Part shown: positions 1 to 6,384 of the stretch, one piece after another | How positions within the stretch are numbered: position 1 is the stretch's first letter | Layout of the letters: every line of letters starts with the position of its first letter | DNA from: Akkermansia muciniphila | GTDB taxonomy: Bacteria > Verrucomicrobiota > Verrucomicrobiia > Limisphaerales > SIAT01 | Direction of reading: 5' to 3' | Length of the DNA: 35,255 bases | Assembly (NCBI GenBank): GCA_945860945.1 | Contig: CAMASG010000023.1 | Coordinates: 1-35,255 of the forward strand | Made by a program: the position numbers and the translations under genes | The notes under the pieces: generated by a model | Database searches by the model: none | Told to the model about the DNA's origin: nothing | Seen by the model: only the letters and a program-made list of their open reading frames with translations

Positions 1-44
1 GTTGGCGACAGCGATAATGTGCGTTGGCACGAGCGCTATTTACG

Positions 45-73
45 GAAGCAATCGCAGAGTGGAAAGAAATAAT
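45..73 (+). promoter_or_regulatory. Putative thiH promoter, leaderless type
   Basis: A good -10-like hexamer, AATAAT (68-73), ends exactly seven bases before the ATG at 81. The hexamer 17 bases upstream (45-50, GAAGCA) is a poor -35. The -10 placement matches several other genes in this window and supports 81 as the thiH start with an mRNA beginning at or near the ATG. Confidence 0.35.
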
Positions 74-80
74 TACACAC

Positions 81-1334
81 ATGGTCACGCCGCTTCTCGA
101 CATCGGCCGCCGCCGCGATAAATTCCCCACGATGAGTTTCGTTGCCGAATTCAATGCGTTGCCGCTGGCTGAGTTGACTGAACGCTCGCTTCGCACGTCC
201 GCCGACGAGGCGCGCGCGGCCCTCGCCACAGAGCGTCCGACGCTCGCCGACTTTGCGCGACTCATCTCGCCCGCCGCCGGCGAATTACTCGAGCCGCTCT
301 GCCGCCGCTCGCAGACGCTCACACGGCAGCGCTTCGGAAAGGTCATCCGCCTCTTCGCACCGCTTTATCTTTCCAACGAGTGCATCAACAACTGCAAGTA
401 CTGCGGCTTCTCCCGCGACAATCCGATTCTGCGCGTGACGCTCTCGGTCGACGAAGTGCGCCGTGAAGCGCGCGCGCTGACGGCACAGGGTTTCCGCAAC
501 ATTCTGCTCGTCGCGGGCGAGCATCCGAAGTTCGTCTCGAACGGTTACATGGCCGAATGTGTTGCCGCGTTGCACGAAGAGATTCCGAGCCTCTCACTCG
601 AAGTCGGCCCGATGGAGACGGCGGAATACCAACCGCTCGTCGCCGCCGGCGCGGAAGGTCTCGTCGTGTATCAAGAGACGTACAATCGGCCGCTCTACGC
701 AGAAATGCACACCGCAGGACCGAAGCGGAACTTCGATTGGCGACTCGAAACTCCCGAGCGCGCGTACGCCGCCGGTTTCCGACGGCTCGGTATCGGCGCG
801 TTGTTCGGCCTCGCGGATTGGCGGGCGGAAGCGATCGCCGTCGCCGCTCACGCTGAATATCTCCTGCGCCACTGCTGGAAAGCGCAGATGACAATTTCTC
901 TGCCGCGTCTGCGTCCCTGTGCCGGCGAGTTCCAGCCGCTCACCTCGCTCGGCGACCGCGAGCTCGTGCAGCTCGTTTGCGCGATGCGCCTCTTTCTGCC
1001 GGACGTCGGCATCGTCCTCTCCACGCGCGAGCCGGCGAAGCTGCGCGACGGCCTGCTGCCGCTCGGCATCACGATGATGAGCGCGGGCAGCCACACCGAG
1101 CCGGGCGGTTACACCGGTGCGGGGAAAGAGAACATCCACAAGACCGAACGCGGTCGCATTGTGGAACTGGCCGAGAACTCCAGCGAATGGGCCGCGACCA
1201 ATGGACGCGCCACCAACGCCACCGGTCAGTTCGACATCGCCGATGAACGTTCGCCCGAGGAAGTCGCCGCGCTCATCCGCCGACTCGGCTACGAACCGGT
1301 CTGGAAAGACTGGGATGCAGCGCTCACGGCGTAG
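81..1334 (+). CDS. thiH: 2-iminoacetate synthase ThiH (radical SAM, thiamine thiazole synthesis)
   Basis: ThiH cleaves tyrosine with S-adenosylmethionine to give dehydroglycine, which ThiG joins with deoxyxylulose phosphate and ThiS thiocarboxylate to form the thiazole of thiamine. The protein has the radical SAM cluster motif CINNCKYC (CxxxCxxC) after an N-terminal region, and the ThiH-type C-terminal region with SAGSHTEPGGY. From the ATG at 81 it is 417 residues, slightly longer than typical ThiH (about 370-380). In-frame alternatives are a TTG at 24 and an ATG at 132 (400 residues). I chose 81 because a -10-like box ends seven bases upstream; no Shine-Dalgarno is well placed for any of them. 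thiS follows after 36 bases. ThiG and ThiF are not in the window. The family call is firm; the start is less so. Confidence 0.93.
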   Translation: MVTPLLDIGRRRDKFPTMSFVAEFNALPLAELTERSLRTSADEARAALATERPTLADFARLISPAAGELLEPLCRRSQTLTRQRFGKVIRLFAPLYLSNECINNCKYCGFSRDNPILRVTLSVDEVRREARALTAQGFRNILLVAGEHPKFVSNGYMAECVAALHEEIPSLSLEVGPMETAEYQPLVAAGAEGLVVYQETYNRPLYAEMHTAGPKRNFDWRLETPERAYAAGFRRLGIGALFGLADWRAEAIAVAAHAEYLLRHCWKAQMTISLPRLRPCAGEFQPLTSLGDRELVQLVCAMRLFLPDVGIVLSTREPAKLRDGLLPLGITMMSAGSHTEPGGYTGAGKENIHKTERGRIVELAENSSEWAATNGRATNATGQFDIADERSPEEVAALIRRLGYEPVWKDWDAALTA

Positions 1335-1370
1335 CGGGCTTTCGAATCGAATCTTCAATCGCCACACAGC

Positions 1371-1580
1371 GTGAGTCAGCAAATCATCATCGCCAACGGC
1401 CAGCCAGTCGCCTCCGCGCTTCCCTGCTCCATCGAGGAATTTCTCATCACGCAGAAACAACTCCCGCGCAGCATCGTCGTCGAACACAACGGCGAGGCCG
1501 TCGCGCCCTCTGAATTCACCAAGCGAATGCTCGCATCCGGCGACCGCCTGGAAATCGTGCGCATCGTTGCAGGCGGGTGA
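1371..1580 (+). CDS. thiS: Sulfur carrier protein ThiS
   Basis: A 69-residue ubiquitin-like sulfur carrier. ThiS is adenylylated and thiocarboxylated on its C-terminal Gly-Gly and delivers sulfur to the thiazole synthase ThiG. The protein ends in IVAGG, the exact carrier tail, and has the beta-grasp layout of a short N-terminal strand pair, a helix around SIEEFLITQ and a C-terminal strand DRLEIVRIV. The start is a GTG 36 bases after the thiH stop with no obvious ribosome binding site, so co-transcription with thiH is likely. The order thiH then thiS differs from the common thiS-thiG-thiH order. Confidence 0.92.
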   Translation: MSQQIIIANGQPVASALPCSIEEFLITQKQLPRSIVVEHNGEAVAPSEFTKRMLASGDRLEIVRIVAGG

Positions 1581-1655
1581 ACGATTGAACGACGTTGAGG
1601 GAAACTAACGCTTTCTTCCTGTCTCGTTTGGATTTCATTTCTCCCCGATAAAGAC

Positions 1656-1685
1656 TTGTCGCCGCACGCCGTGCTCGCGAATAAT
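1656..1685 (+). promoter_or_regulatory. Putative mscS-family gene promoter
   Basis: TTGTCG (1656-1661), an 18-base spacer and AATAAT (1680-1685), five of six matches to TATAAT, end nine bases before the ATG at 1695. Transcription would start within a few bases of the ATG, giving a leaderless or nearly leaderless mRNA. This argues against the in-frame TTG at 1656, which would be the -35 box itself. Confidence 0.45.
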
Positions 1686-1694
1686 GAGCGCATT

Positions 1695-3041
1695 ATGACG
1701 AGAAGCTTCGACTGGTTTTATCGCGCTGCAATGTTCGGCCTCGCCGCCGTGCTCTGTTGGTCCATCTTGGCCTCGGCGCAGACCGCCACCAACTCGCCGG
1801 CCAACACAAACGCACCGACTGTCACCGTCACGAAAACGAACGTGGCGGTCAGCACGGCTATCGCGCGCAAGTTCTTCCGCGGGACGAAGGCGACGGCGGA
1901 AACCAAAGCATCCGAATCCGAGCGCGGCTACCTCACCTTCGGTCTCGATGAGATCGATCCGCTCATCGAGAACAAGTTTCTCGGTGTACCGCTCTGGCAG
2001 TATCTCGCCTCGCTCATCTACATCCTGCTCGCGTTTTACGCCGCGCGCTTCATCAACTTCATCACCACGCGTTATCTGAAGCAGTGGGCGGCGAAGAGCG
2101 AGACCCCGCTTAACAATCTGCTCATTGATTTGTTGCAAGGACCGGTGAAGGTCGTCGGCTTCGTCGTGCTGCTGCACATCGGCCTGCGCGTATTCACTTG
2201 GCCGGACTGGATTGTGGAATGGCTTTCCAAGGGACTCCAACTCGTCGTGGCCGGTTCCGTCACATACATGACGCTCAAGTTGGTGGACGCGCTCGTGAAC
2301 TACTGGAAGGGCCGTCCTGCCACCGAGACCGACCGCCACTTCGACGAGATGTTGTTCCCGTTTCTGCGCAAGGTGCTCAAGGCCTTCGTGGTTCTCATTG
2401 CTATACTTCTTACGGCACAGAATCTCGGGTTGAACATCACCAGCCTGCTCGCCTCGCTCTCCGTCGGCGGCCTCGCGCTCGGCCTCGGCGCGCAGGACAC
2501 ACTCGCCAACATGTTCGGCGCCGTCTCCATCTTCCTCGATAAACCGTTCCGTGTCGGCGACGTCATCAAACTGGGCGAAGTGACGGGCTCCGTCGAATCC
2601 ATCGGCATGCGCAGTACGCGCCTCCGCAATCTCGACGGTCATCTTGTCACCATTCCGAACAAGCAGATGGCCGCGGCCACCATCGCCAACATCTCACGCC
2701 GGCCGAGTATCAAGGCCGAGATGAACTTCGGCATCACCTACACAACGCCGCAGGCGAAGCTGAAGCGCGCGCTCGCCATCCTCGAGGAGGTTTATCGCAA
2801 ACATCCGAAGACCCAGGACGTCTGGATCAACTTCAACAAATTCGACGACAGCGCGCTCAACCTCAACGTCGTTCACTGGTGGAATGGAGACGGAATAAAG
2901 GATCACCTCGTCGGAACAAAGGATCACCTCGCCGGAATGCAGGAACTGAACCTCGCCATCAAGGAACGCTTCGAGCAGGAGAATATCGAATTCGCTTTCC
3001 CGACCCAGACGCTCTACGTGCGGCAGGAGAACAAGCCGTAA
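1695..3041 (+). CDS. MscS-family small-conductance mechanosensitive channel
   Basis: Homologue of MscS, an inner-membrane channel that opens under membrane tension and releases solutes on hypoosmotic shock. The 448-residue protein begins with a signal peptide-like segment ending in ILASA, then about 70 residues of Thr/Asn/Ala-rich, probably periplasmic sequence, then four or so membrane helices. The pore-lining helix is clear: a Gly/Ala-rich stretch SVGGLALGLGAQ followed by the family motif DKPFRVGD. The soluble beta and alpha/beta domains follow, with NLDGHLVTIPN. A 21-base tandem duplication (2892-2933) lies in the C-terminal domain. The start at 1695 is supported by the promoter spacing. 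No interacting neighbour is evident; the next gene is convergent. Confidence 0.9.
   Translation: MTRSFDWFYRAAMFGLAAVLCWSILASAQTATNSPANTNAPTVTVTKTNVAVSTAIARKFFRGTKATAETKASESERGYLTFGLDEIDPLIENKFLGVPLWQYLASLIYILLAFYAARFINFITTRYLKQWAAKSETPLNNLLIDLLQGPVKVVGFVVLLHIGLRVFTWPDWIVEWLSKGLQLVVAGSVTYMTLKLVDALVNYWKGRPATETDRHFDEMLFPFLRKVLKAFVVLIAILLTAQNLGLNITSLLASLSVGGLALGLGAQDTLANMFGAVSIFLDKPFRVGDVIKLGEVTGSVESIGMRSTRLRNLDGHLVTIPNKQMAAATIANISRRPSIKAEMNFGITYTTPQAKLKRALAILEEVYRKHPKTQDVWINFNKFDDSALNLNVVHWWNGDGIKDHLVGTKDHLAGMQELNLAIKERFEQENIEFAFPTQTLYVRQENKP
2892..2933 (+). repeat. Two 21-base direct repeats inside the MscS-family gene
   Basis: Two adjacent 21-base units (2892-2912 and 2913-2933) differ at only two positions and encode GIKDHLV and GTKDHLA. 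The next bases (GGAA) begin a third copy. The reading frame is kept, so the duplication adds seven residues to the C-terminal domain of the channel, just after the conserved VHWW region. Confidence 0.9.
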
Positions 3042-3062
3042 CGCCACGCCGAAGTTCGTCCG

Positions 3063-3446
3063 TCACTTCTGCGGACCGAACAGCAGGTAACAACCTACGG
3101 CCACGAGGAAGCCCCCGAACGCGCGTTTCAAATCATCCACCTGCAACCGTGTGACCAACCACGCGCCGAGATAACTGCCAGCGATCGCTGTCGGCACGAG
3201 CGACGCGGCCGTGGGCCAGTGGATGTTCGAGAGAGCGGGGTCGGACTTGTAATGCTTCAATGCCCCGATCAGCGCCGTCGGGATGATAACGACCAGCGAC
3301 GTACCGATGGCCTGCTTGATGTCGCGGATCGGCGGGCTCATCAGAAAGAACATCGCCGGCACCATCACGATGCCGCCGCCCACGCCGAACAACCCGCTCG
3401 CCACGCCGCCCACCAGACCGATCACTCCCGCGATCACGTATTGCAT
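3063..3446 (-). CDS. Half-length TauE/SafE-family permease
   Basis: Member of the TauE/SafE (sulfite/organosulfur anion exporter) membrane family. The 127-residue protein has the family's N-terminal signature, a Gly-rich first helix followed by GVGGGIVMVPA, then TSLVVIIPTALIGALKH and a second pair of hydrophobic segments ending in GCYLLFG. Typical members are about 250 residues with two such halves. This one is a single half and may work as a homodimer, as some short members are thought to. The ATG at 3446 begins the first membrane helix; the open frame continues upstream but that sequence is not family-like. It is divergent from the DR2241-like gene, with 81 bases between starts. Substrate is unknown. 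Confidence 0.8.
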   Translation of the reverse strand: MQYVIAGVIGLVGGVASGLFGVGGGIVMVPAMFFLMSPPIRDIKQAIGTSLVVIIPTALIGALKHYKSDPALSNIHWPTAASLVPTAIAGSYLGAWLVTRLQVDDLKRAFGGFLVAVGCYLLFGPQK

Positions 3447-3489
3447 CTTCCGATGATGCCCATCCCCCGCCCACGCGGCAACTTTTCCG

Positions 3490-3517
3490 TTGGCCGCCCG
3501 GCAAGATGCGCTATCCT
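3490..3517 (+). promoter_or_regulatory. Putative promoter of the DR2241-like gene
   Basis: TTGGCC (3490-3495), a 16-base spacer and TATCCT (3512-3517) precede the ATG at 3528 by ten bases, predicting a leader of only a few bases. It lies in the divergent interval shared with the TauE/SafE gene. Confidence 0.45.
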
Positions 3518-3527
3518 GTGAACAGTA

Positions 3528-4277
3528 ATGACGGCTTTTGAAAATCCGGCTCTCGCCGCCTTCGCCGCGCAGCTTGGCGCGGAACTCGTGTTCGCGCAGG
3601 TGTTGATTCGTCGCGATGGCACGAGCTTCGCCTTGCGCCACATTGAAGATGCCGGTGCGCTCGCTGAATCGTTGCGCACTATAGCCATCGAAGAGTTACG
3701 CGCGTTGACTCAAACCACCGAGGCCGGAGCTTTTCGTCCGCTCAAATCCGCGCCCAATCTCCGCCGCGGTTGGTTCGCGCGCGCAACAAACATCACTGAA
3801 CTCGGCACCGCGCTCGATCGACTTTATCCCGGTGCGCTCGCCGATTGGTTTGCCGCGCGCGCAGCACAGCCGCCGGTCACGAGCTACCGTGAGTTCACCG
3901 CGCGCCAAACTGGGATGTATCGCATCACGACTTTCCCAGACGACCCGCGCGCAGCGCAAATCACGCGCGCCTGCTGCGATGCGCGCTTCTGCCTCAAGCG
4001 CCGGCTCTGGACTGTCCCCAGCCTCCCGACGGATACGGCGGCTGACAAAAGCCTCATCCCCTGTCTCGAACCGTGCGCGCTGCTGCTCGAGTTCGCGCGC
4101 AAAGTTGTGCGTTGGGAACAGGAAGGCGAACTGCCCTCGACTGTCTCGCCGGAAGAGGCGCGGCAGTTGCGCGAGAAGTTGAACCAAACCGGTTCCAGTG
4201 TGCGCGCGGCCGATTTTGAATCGCCTGAAAACCCGCGCCGTCTCGCCCTGTTGCAGCAGCTGGCAACGCGCGACTAA
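3528..4277 (+). CDS. DR2241-like protein with a putative C-terminal 4Fe-4S domain
   Basis: A 249-residue soluble protein. The second half carries a cysteine pattern, C149, C150 and C155 (ACCDARFC) and C179/C183 (CLEPC), like the 4Fe-4S domain of the Deinococcus DR2241 family; the first half resembles the linking or stabilising domain of that family. In DR2241 these domains are fused to a CbiX-type chelatase of tetrapyrrole (siroheme/cobalamin) metabolism. No chelatase domain is present here, so this is a stand-alone version and the biochemical role is open. The ATG at 3528 is the natural start behind the -10 box. The divergent TauE/SafE permease may hint at sulfur metabolism, but that is only inference. 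The family assignment is from remembered motifs, not a search. Confidence 0.65.
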   Translation: MTAFENPALAAFAAQLGAELVFAQVLIRRDGTSFALRHIEDAGALAESLRTIAIEELRALTQTTEAGAFRPLKSAPNLRRGWFARATNITELGTALDRLYPGALADWFAARAAQPPVTSYREFTARQTGMYRITTFPDDPRAAQITRACCDARFCLKRRLWTVPSLPTDTAADKSLIPCLEPCALLLEFARKVVRWEQEGELPSTVSPEEARQLREKLNQTGSSVRAADFESPENPRRLALLQQLATRD

Positions 4278-4281
4278 TGGC

Positions 4282-4310
4282 TTGTTTCCATCCCGCGCCC
4301 TTCCTATTCT
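4282..4310 (+). promoter_or_regulatory. Putative tlpA-like gene promoter
   Basis: TTGTTT (4282-4287), a 17-base spacer and TATTCT (4305-4310). The -10 ends 13 bases before the ATG at 4324, so the predicted leader is about six bases, too short for a Shine-Dalgarno. It supports the start at 4324 over upstream in-frame codons. Confidence 0.5.
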
Positions 4311-4323
4311 CACGACAATCGAT

Positions 4324-5106
4324 ATGAAATTCTTCTCCCTATCCACGCTGATCGCTCTTTGCGCCGCTGCGCTGCTCGTCCTCACTTCGCCGTTGCACGC
4401 GGCGGATGAGCCGAAGGACGACTTCAAGTTCAACACCCGCGTGCGCGAAGTGGTGGCCGCTTCACGCGCGAAGTCCAGCCAGGGCAAAACCGCGATGCTG
4501 GAGGAGTTCGAGAAAGGTGCACGCGCGTTGATGAAGGAGTTTCCGAAACGCCCCGAACCGTTCGCGATGTTGATTGAAGTGGCCGAGAACAGCGAACCGG
4601 ATAAGGCGCGCAAGTTGCTGGCCGAAGTTATCAAAGGCAGCTCAGGCGAAATCAAAGAAGCGGCGGAGGGAATGTTCAAGAAGCTCGACGCAATCGGCAA
4701 GCCGCTCGCGCTGAAGTTCAAGGCCACCGACGGCCGCGAGGTGGACATCGCGAAGATGCAGGGCAAGGTCGTGCTAGTGGATTTCTGGGCGACGTGGTGC
4801 GGACCGTGCGTGGCGGAATTGCCTAATCTGAAAGCCTCCTACGACAAGTTTCACGGCAAGGGTTTTGAAATCATCGGCATCAGCTTCGACAAAGACCTGG
4901 AGAAGCTGAAGAAGTTCACCGAAGAGAAAAAGATGGCGTGGGTGCAGTATTGCGACGCCAAAAGCTGGGAGGGCAAATACGCAGCCGAGTTTGGCATCAA
5001 CGGCCTTCCGACGATGTGGTTGGTGGATAAGAAGGGCAACCTGCGGCATCTCGACGCGCGCGACGGCCTCGCGGAGAAGATCGAGAAGCTGATCGCCGAG
5101 AAGTAA
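4324..5106 (+). CDS. TlpA-type thioredoxin-fold protein, exported
   Basis: A periplasmic thiol-disulfide oxidoreductase of the TlpA/ResA/AhpC-TSA type. The 260-residue protein has a signal peptide (residues 1 to about 26, ending PLHA), an Ala/Lys/Glu-rich helical region to about residue 120, and a thioredoxin domain with the active site WCGPC (C159, C162) and the cis-proline loop NGLPT. The long N-terminal helical part is common in such proteins from Bacteroidetes and PVC bacteria. Likely roles are reduction of periplasmic disulfides or cytochrome c maturation; nothing nearby identifies the substrate. The LAB_N gene starts three bases after the stop, so the two are co-transcribed. Confidence 0.88.
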   Translation: MKFFSLSTLIALCAAALLVLTSPLHAADEPKDDFKFNTRVREVVAASRAKSSQGKTAMLEEFEKGARALMKEFPKRPEPFAMLIEVAENSEPDKARKLLAEVIKGSSGEIKEAAEGMFKKLDAIGKPLALKFKATDGREVDIAKMQGKVVLVDFWATWCGPCVAELPNLKASYDKFHGKGFEIIGISFDKDLEKLKKFTEEKKMAWVQYCDAKSWEGKYAAEFGINGLPTMWLVDKKGNLRHLDARDGLAEKIEKLIAEK

Positions 5107-5109
5107 GCG

Positions 5110-5514
5110 ATGGAGTGGCTCTCGAACCTTTTGATGCCGGGCGGCAAGTTCCTCGGCATCGAGTGGCACGTCTGGAAAGTCGTCGGTTGGCTCGGCAACC
5201 TCGTCTTCTTCTCCCGCTTTTTCCTCCAGTGGTACGCCACGGAAAAGCGCAAGCAGGTGGTGGTGCCAGTGGCCTTCTGGTGGCTCAGCCTCATCGGCTC
5301 GCTGCTGCTGCTCTCCTACGCGCTTTTCTATCAGAAGGACTCGGTCTTCATCTTCGCTTACGCGTTCACGTGGATTCCGTACATCCGCAACCTCGTCATC
5401 CAGCGCAGACACGCGAAAGCGCACATTGATTGTGTTAAGTGCGATTTCACGGCCACGCCCGACTCGCGTTTCTGCGCTCAGTGCGGCGCGCCGCTCATCA
5501 CCGACACGAAGTGA
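5110..5514 (+). CDS. LAB_N-domain membrane protein with C-terminal zinc ribbon
   Basis: The first 100 residues match the lipid A biosynthesis N-terminal (LAB_N) domain: three hydrophobic helices with the signatures [14 protein letters not shown] and [17 protein letters not shown] domains occur alone or next to glycosyltransferases of lipid A and polyisoprenyl-phosphate sugar pathways; the molecular activity is not settled. The last 35 residues form a small zinc ribbon with C108xxC111 and C122xxC125, which I do not know as a standard partner of LAB_N. The protein is 134 residues. It starts three bases after the tlpA-like stop and is probably translated by coupling. Confidence 0.85.
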   Translation: MEWLSNLLMPGGKFLGIEWHVWKVVGWLGNLVFFSRFFLQWYATEKRKQVVVPVAFWWLSLIGSLLLLSYALFYQKDSVFIFAYAFTWIPYIRNLVIQRRHAKAHIDCVKCDFTATPDSRFCAQCGAPLITDTK

Positions 5515-5534
5515 CGCAGGCGGAATTCCCTCTG

Positions 5535-5557
5535 TTTCCCTGTCTCGATAGGGGAAA
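5535..5557 (+). terminator. Possible weak hairpin after the LAB_N gene
   Basis: TTTCCC (5535-5540) and GGGAAA (5552-5557) can pair around an 11-base loop, 20 bases after the LAB_N stop. There is no proper T tract, so this is at best a weak terminator between the tlpA unit and infA. Confidence 0.25.
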
Positions 5558-5561
5558 TACC

Positions 5562-5590
5562 TTGATTTCCAAAACTGCGAGAGCCATTGT
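5562..5590 (+). promoter_or_regulatory. Putative infA promoter with leader and Shine-Dalgarno
   Basis: TTGATT (5562-5567), a 17-base spacer and CATTGT (5585-5590). It would give a leader of about 43 bases containing GGAG (5625-5628), 11 bases before the infA ATG. infA is therefore predicted to be a conventional leadered mRNA, unlike many neighbours. Confidence 0.35.
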
Positions 5591-5639
5591 GCCCCTTCGC
5601 TTGCGGCGCTCAGTTGGGCGGTGCGGAGCAAATCACCGA

Positions 5640-5858
5640 ATGGCAAAAGAAGAACCGATCGAGTTAGAAGGAACCATCAGCCAAGTGCTGCCCGGCACGA
5701 TGTTCCGCGTGAAGTTGCCCAATGGCCACGAGGTGCTCGCCCATATTTCCGGCAAGATGCGCAAGCATTTCATCCGCATCAGCGTGGGTGACCGCGTGAA
5801 TGTCGAGATGTCGCCCTACGATCTCTCGAAGGCCCGCATCTGTTTCCGGCACCGCTAG
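5640..5858 (+). CDS. infA: Translation initiation factor IF-1
   Basis: IF-1 is a single S1/OB-fold protein that occupies the A site of the 30S subunit and assists IF-2 and IF-3 during initiation. The 72-residue protein has the standard length and motifs: [11 protein letters not shown] at the start, [15 protein letters not shown] and the ending [12 protein letters not shown]. The ATG at 5640 has GGAG upstream and begins exactly at the family start; the open frame extends further upstream but is not IF-1. It stands alone and faces apaG tail to tail. Confidence 0.97.
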   Translation: MAKEEPIELEGTISQVLPGTMFRVKLPNGHEVLAHISGKMRKHFIRISVGDRVNVEMSPYDLSKARICFRHR

Positions 5859-5864
5859 CCGGCG

Positions 5865-6296
5865 TTACGCCCAGCCGATTTCGGTGCTGGGCACATCCAT
5901 CTTGAACTTCGGAATGCGCGTGAGCACCTTCCGCCCTTCAGCGTCCACGCCCAGATAACTTCCCTCCGCCACAGCCGATTTTCCGGCGAGGAGATGAAAG
6001 CTGTGGTAGCTGAAATGCTGGCCCGGTTCGATGGTCGGGAACTGCCCCACCACGCCGTCGCCTTCCACCGCCACGATGTCGCCGGCGTTGCCGCGCACGA
6101 CCCACTTGCGGCCTTTGATGGCCACCGTCGCGTCGGTGTCGTTATGGATCGTGATGTGGTAGGCGAAACAATGCGGACGATCGGGCGGCGTGTGGGCCTG
6201 CGGTTGATACGCCACTTCGTCCACACTCACCCACAGGCCCTGCGGTTCGAGAAAATCATTCTTCACAGTCACGATATTAACCTCACGCGACCCCAT
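5865..6296 (-). CDS. apaG: ApaG-domain protein (DUF525)
   Basis: ApaG is a small fibronectin-III-like beta-sandwich protein; the E. coli gene lies with apaH, and its molecular function is not firmly established. The 143-residue protein contains the family signatures FAYHITIHNDTD, VVGQFPTIEPGQHFSYHS and the final region with FKMDVP. The ATG at 6296 fits the family's N-terminus; the open frame continues upstream without family similarity. No apaH is present. The stop lies six bases from the convergent infA stop, with no room for a separate terminator. Confidence 0.93.
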   Translation of the reverse strand: MGSREVNIVTVKNDFLEPQGLWVSVDEVAYQPQAHTPPDRPHCFAYHITIHNDTDATVAIKGRKWVVRGNAGDIVAVEGDGVVGQFPTIEPGQHFSYHSFHLLAGKSAVAEGSYLGVDAEGRKVLTRIPKFKMDVPSTEIGWA

Positions 6297-6348
6297 TTTA
6301 AGCAAGCGCTCCGCAAAAACGCAAACCTGCGTCTTCACCAACACGCGC

Positions 6349-6377
6349 TTGAAACACCTCGCGACGTGAGGCAGAGT
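6349..6377 (+). promoter_or_regulatory. Putative promoter of the first tonB-like gene
   Basis: TTGAAA (6349-6354), a 17-base spacer and CAGAGT (6372-6377). The -10 is weak, but it ends exactly seven bases before the ATG at 6385, the same geometry as thiH, the TPR gene and coaB. It favours 6385 over the in-frame GTG at 6376. Confidence 0.35.
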
Positions 6378-6384
6378 GTTTGGG

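Noticed and set aside
1-80. TPP riboswitch before thiH
   Set aside because: The 80 bases available show no THI-box-like motif, and the proposed promoter leaves no leader. An element further upstream of the window cannot be excluded.
594-1487. Long minus-strand open frame (297 codons) across thiH
   Set aside because: It is antisense to a clear ThiH, has no recognisable motif, and is rich in Arg/Ala/Gly, as expected of a shadow frame in GC-rich coding DNA.
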